A DNA stretch of 64,000 nt from Myxococcales bacterium (GTDB taxonomy: Bacteria; Myxococcota_A; Polyangia; Nannocystales; Nannocystaceae), in NCBI GenBank assembly GCA_020633315.1, contig JACKDV010000001.1:496001-560000 (forward strand), written 5' to 3'. This document shows positions 62,124 to 64,000 of the stretch, piece by piece (within the stretch, counting starts at the first letter, position 1; each line of letters opens with the position of its first letter). Below the pieces are notes generated by a model. The model saw only the letters and a program-made list of their open reading frames with translations. It made no database searches and was not told the origin of the DNA. The position numbers and the translations under genes were made by a program.

Positions 62124-62600
62124 GTGCGCTGGTACGTCGGCAGCGATCACGGGGGCGTGGCCCTGCGCGACCTGCTGGTGGCGCACCTGCGGACCCACGG
62201 GCACGAGGTGCTCGCGGTGCTCGGCCCGGCCCACGAGGGCGAGTCGGTCGACTATCCCGACGTGGCCATGGAGGTCTGCGATCGGACGCTCGCCGACGAG
62301 GGCAGCCTGGCGCTGTTGGTGTGCGGCACCGGCCAGGGCATGGCGATGTCGGCCAACCGGCGCCGCGGGATCCGGGCCGCGCTGGTGAGCGACGTGTTCA
62401 GCGCTCGCATGGCCCGCGAGCACAATGACGCCAACGCGCTGTGCATGGGGCAGCGGGTGCTGGGCCCGGGGCTGGCCACCGATCTGCTCGATGCGTTCGT
62501 GAGGGCGCGCTTCTCGGGGGGCCGGCACGCGCGACGAGTGGGGAAGATCGAGGCGATCACGGCCGGCGACGGGAGGCCGGCCGAGGCGGACAGGAGCTGA
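62124..62600 (+). CDS. rpiB: Ribose-5-phosphate isomerase B
   Basis: RpiB interconverts ribose-5-phosphate and ribulose-5-phosphate. The GTG at 62124 gives 158 residues with VGSDHGGVALRDLL at the start, the catalytic Cys in LLVCGTGQGMAMSANR, and FSARMAREHNDANALCMGQR. A short Arg/Ala/Asp tail follows. It starts 4 bp after fabF and 4 bp before nrdR, an order known elsewhere (rpiB-nrdR-ribD). Confidence 0.93.
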   Translation: MRWYVGSDHGGVALRDLLVAHLRTHGHEVLAVLGPAHEGESVDYPDVAMEVCDRTLADEGSLALLVCGTGQGMAMSANRRRGIRAALVSDVFSARMAREHNDANALCMGQRVLGPGLATDLLDAFVRARFSGGRHARRVGKIEAITAGDGRPAEADRS

Positions 62601-62604
62601 GGCC

Positions 62605-63117
62605 GTGCTCTGTCCCGTCTGTCGCAGCGCGAGCACCAAGGTGCTCGATTCCCGCGACGGCCGGGACGGCCTCTCGGTCCGGCGCCGCCGCTCGTGCAAC
62701 GCCTGCGGGCATCGCTTCACCACCCACGAGCGCATCGAGGAGACCCTGCCCATGGTCGTCAAGCGCGACGGCAGCCGGCAGGCCTTCGACCGCGGCAAGC
62801 TGCTGCGTGGGCTCCAGCTCGCCTGCCGCAAGCGGCCGGTGCGACGCGAGCTGCTCGACGCGGTGGTGCAGCAGGTGGAGCAGTGGTCCTCCACCCGCGG
62901 CGACCGAGAGCTGCACGCGGCCGAGATCGGCGAGCGGGTGATGCACCACCTGTACGAGCTCGACGAGGTCGCCTACGTGCGCTTCGTGTCGGTGTATCGC
63001 AGCTTCGAATCGGTGGCCGAGTTCGCCGGGCTGCTGCGCGAGATGGAGAAGGCCGAGAAGGTCGACCCCGAGGGGCAGCGCACCCTGTTCGAGGCCCTGG
63101 CCCGGAGGGACGAGTGA
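62605..63117 (+). CDS. nrdR: Transcriptional repressor NrdR
   Basis: NrdR represses ribonucleotide reductase genes in response to ATP/dATP. The GTG at 62605 gives 170 residues. The zinc ribbon is CPVC and CNACGHRFTTHERI, followed by the ATP-cone: VKRDGSRQAFDRGKLLRGLQ and VAYVRFVSVYRSFESVAEFA. Its stop overlaps ribD (GTGA). No NrdR-box was searched for nearby. Confidence 0.96.
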   Translation: MLCPVCRSASTKVLDSRDGRDGLSVRRRRSCNACGHRFTTHERIEETLPMVVKRDGSRQAFDRGKLLRGLQLACRKRPVRRELLDAVVQQVEQWSSTRGDRELHAAEIGERVMHHLYELDEVAYVRFVSVYRSFESVAEFAGLLREMEKAEKVDPEGQRTLFEALARRDE

Positions 63118-64000
63118 GCGAGCGCGGGCGCGCGAGCCTTGCGGTGCTGATGGCCCGCGCGGTCAAGCTGGCGCGCGCGGGGCTGGGCACCACCTATCCC
63201 AACCCCTGCGTGGGCGCGGTGGTGGCCCGCGGCGACCGGGTGCTGGGCGCCGCGCGCTCGGGCCCCACCGGTGGCCCCCACGCGGAGGTCCGCGCGCTGG
63301 CCCGAGCCGGCGCCGCGGCCCGGGGCGCGACGATGGTGGTGACCCTCGAGCCCTGCTGCCACCAGGGGCGCACCGGCCCCTGCACCCGGGCGATCGTCGA
63401 GGCGGGGATCCGCACCGTGGTGGTGGGCGTGCGCGACCCGGCGCCCCACGTGGACGGCAAGGGGATCCGAGCCCTGCGACGCGCCGGCGTGGAGGTGATC
63501 GTGGGGGTGGGGGAGGCCGAATGCCTCGCCGTGCACGAGCACTACCTGCACCACGTCCGCACGGGGCGGCCGTTCGTCACCCTCAAGGCCGCGACCTCGC
63601 TCGATGGTCGGATCGCGACCGCGTCGGGGGACAGCCGCTGGATCACCGGCGAGGCCTCGCGCCGCGACGGGCACCGGCTGCGGGCGGTCCACCATGCGAT
63701 CGCGGTGGGGGCCGAGACCGCGCGGCTCGACGACCCGCGGCTCGACGTGCGGATGGTCCGTGGGGTGGATCCGCTGCCGGTGATCCTCGATCCGCGGCTG
63801 CGGCTGGGGGCCCCCGCGGTCGCGCCCCCGAGGATCCTGCGGCCCGGCACCTTGGTGCTGCACACCGAGCGGGCGTCGGCGCGGGCCCGAGCGCGGGTCG
63901 CGAGCACCGGGGCCACGCTCGTCCCGGTCGCCAGCGATGCGCATGGGCTCGTCGACGTGCTCGCGGCGCTCGACGAGCTGGGTCGTCGCGAGCTGCGGTC
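63114..64000 (+). CDS. ribD: Bifunctional riboflavin deaminase/reductase, 5' part
   Basis: RibD deaminates and then reduces the early pyrimidine intermediate of riboflavin. The frame opens at GTG 63114, which overlaps the nrdR stop, and runs past the window edge (295 codons visible). The deaminase domain has TTYPNPCVGAVVA, the zinc site GGPHAEVRAL and VTLEPCCHQGRTGPCTRAIV. The reductase domain begins PFVTLKAATSLDGRIATASG and includes RWITGEASRRDGHRLRAVHH and IAVGAETARLDDPRLDVR. The C terminus is outside the window. Confidence 0.95.
   Translation, partial: MSERGRASLAVLMARAVKLARAGLGTTYPNPCVGAVVARGDRVLGAARSGPTGGPHAEVRALARAGAAARGATMVVTLEPCCHQGRTGPCTRAIVEAGIRTVVVGVRDPAPHVDGKGIRALRRAGVEVIVGVGEAECLAVHEHYLHHVRTGRPFVTLKAATSLDGRIATASGDSRWITGEASRRDGHRLRAVHHAIAVGAETARLDDPRLDVRMVRGVDPLPVILDPRLRLGAPAVAPPRILRPGTLVLHTERASARARARVASTGATLVPVASDAHGLVDVLAALDELGRRELR

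Overview
The window is about 64 kb of very GC-rich, densely coded bacterial chromosome. The gene set points to a myxobacterium (Myxococcota), probably of the Nannocystis/Plesiocystis/Enhygromyxa branch. Reasons: a MYXO-CTERM surface-anchoring tail, a small DNA-binding-like protein of a family I know from myxobacteria, many paralogue-poor lipoproteins with Ser/Thr/Gly-rich linkers, a eukaryote-like Ser/Thr kinase, LDL-receptor class A repeats in a lipoprotein, and frequent GTG/TTG starts. No ribosomal RNA, CRISPR array or intact insertion sequence was seen. One tRNA is present.

Layout. 1-6.8 kb: end of glnD, a TPR lipoprotein, then guaB-guaA-ruvB (GMP synthesis and Holliday-junction processing). 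7-13 kb: small lipoproteins, a decayed Cys-rich gene, an arrestin-like protein, a Ser/Thr kinase with a cyclic-nucleotide-binding domain, and a metalloprotease lipoprotein. 13-17 kb (minus strand): pgk-tpiA-secG-dapF. 17-21 kb: an Mla-type lipid transport system (permease, ATPase, MCE protein) preceded by a lipoprotein. 21-30 kb: hydrolases, a DksA-like zinc-finger protein, a K+ channel, lgt, and lipoproteins with LDLa or leucine-rich repeats. 30.4-33.6 kb: a lower-GC patch with broken genes and a DarT/DarG toxin-antitoxin pair next to tRNA-Met. 33.9-40.9 kb: a short-chain acyl-CoA cluster (thiolase, hydroxyacyl-CoA dehydrogenase, enoyl-CoA hydratase, three acyl-CoA dehydrogenases). 41-46.4 kb (minus): secreted and lipid-anchored surface proteins, including an unusual in-frame fusion of a MYXO-CTERM protein to a von Willebrand A lipoprotein, and a lipoprotein behind a sigma-54 promoter. 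46.6-51 kb: RNA methyltransferase, holA, rpsT, a cyclophilin lipoprotein and a TetR regulator. 51.4-55.4 kb (minus): a 1343-residue repeat-built beta-rich exported protein of unknown function. 55.5-64 kb: yceD-SDR-rpmF-plsX-fabD-fabG-acpP-fabF, then rpiB-nrdR-ribD.

How the genes work together. Housekeeping modules (purine, glycolysis, fatty acid synthesis, ribosomal proteins) alternate with envelope modules. Lgt, the Mla transporter and more than ten lipoproteins show heavy investment in the outer surface. The most notable items are the MYXO-CTERM/lipoprotein fusion, the giant repeat protein, the MCE protein with an 8-cysteine insert, the reversed-order DarTG locus with a palindromic operator, and recurrent TAnnnT hexamers only 6-15 nt from start codons that suggest leaderless transcripts. 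All functional calls come from reading the sequence; no database search was run.
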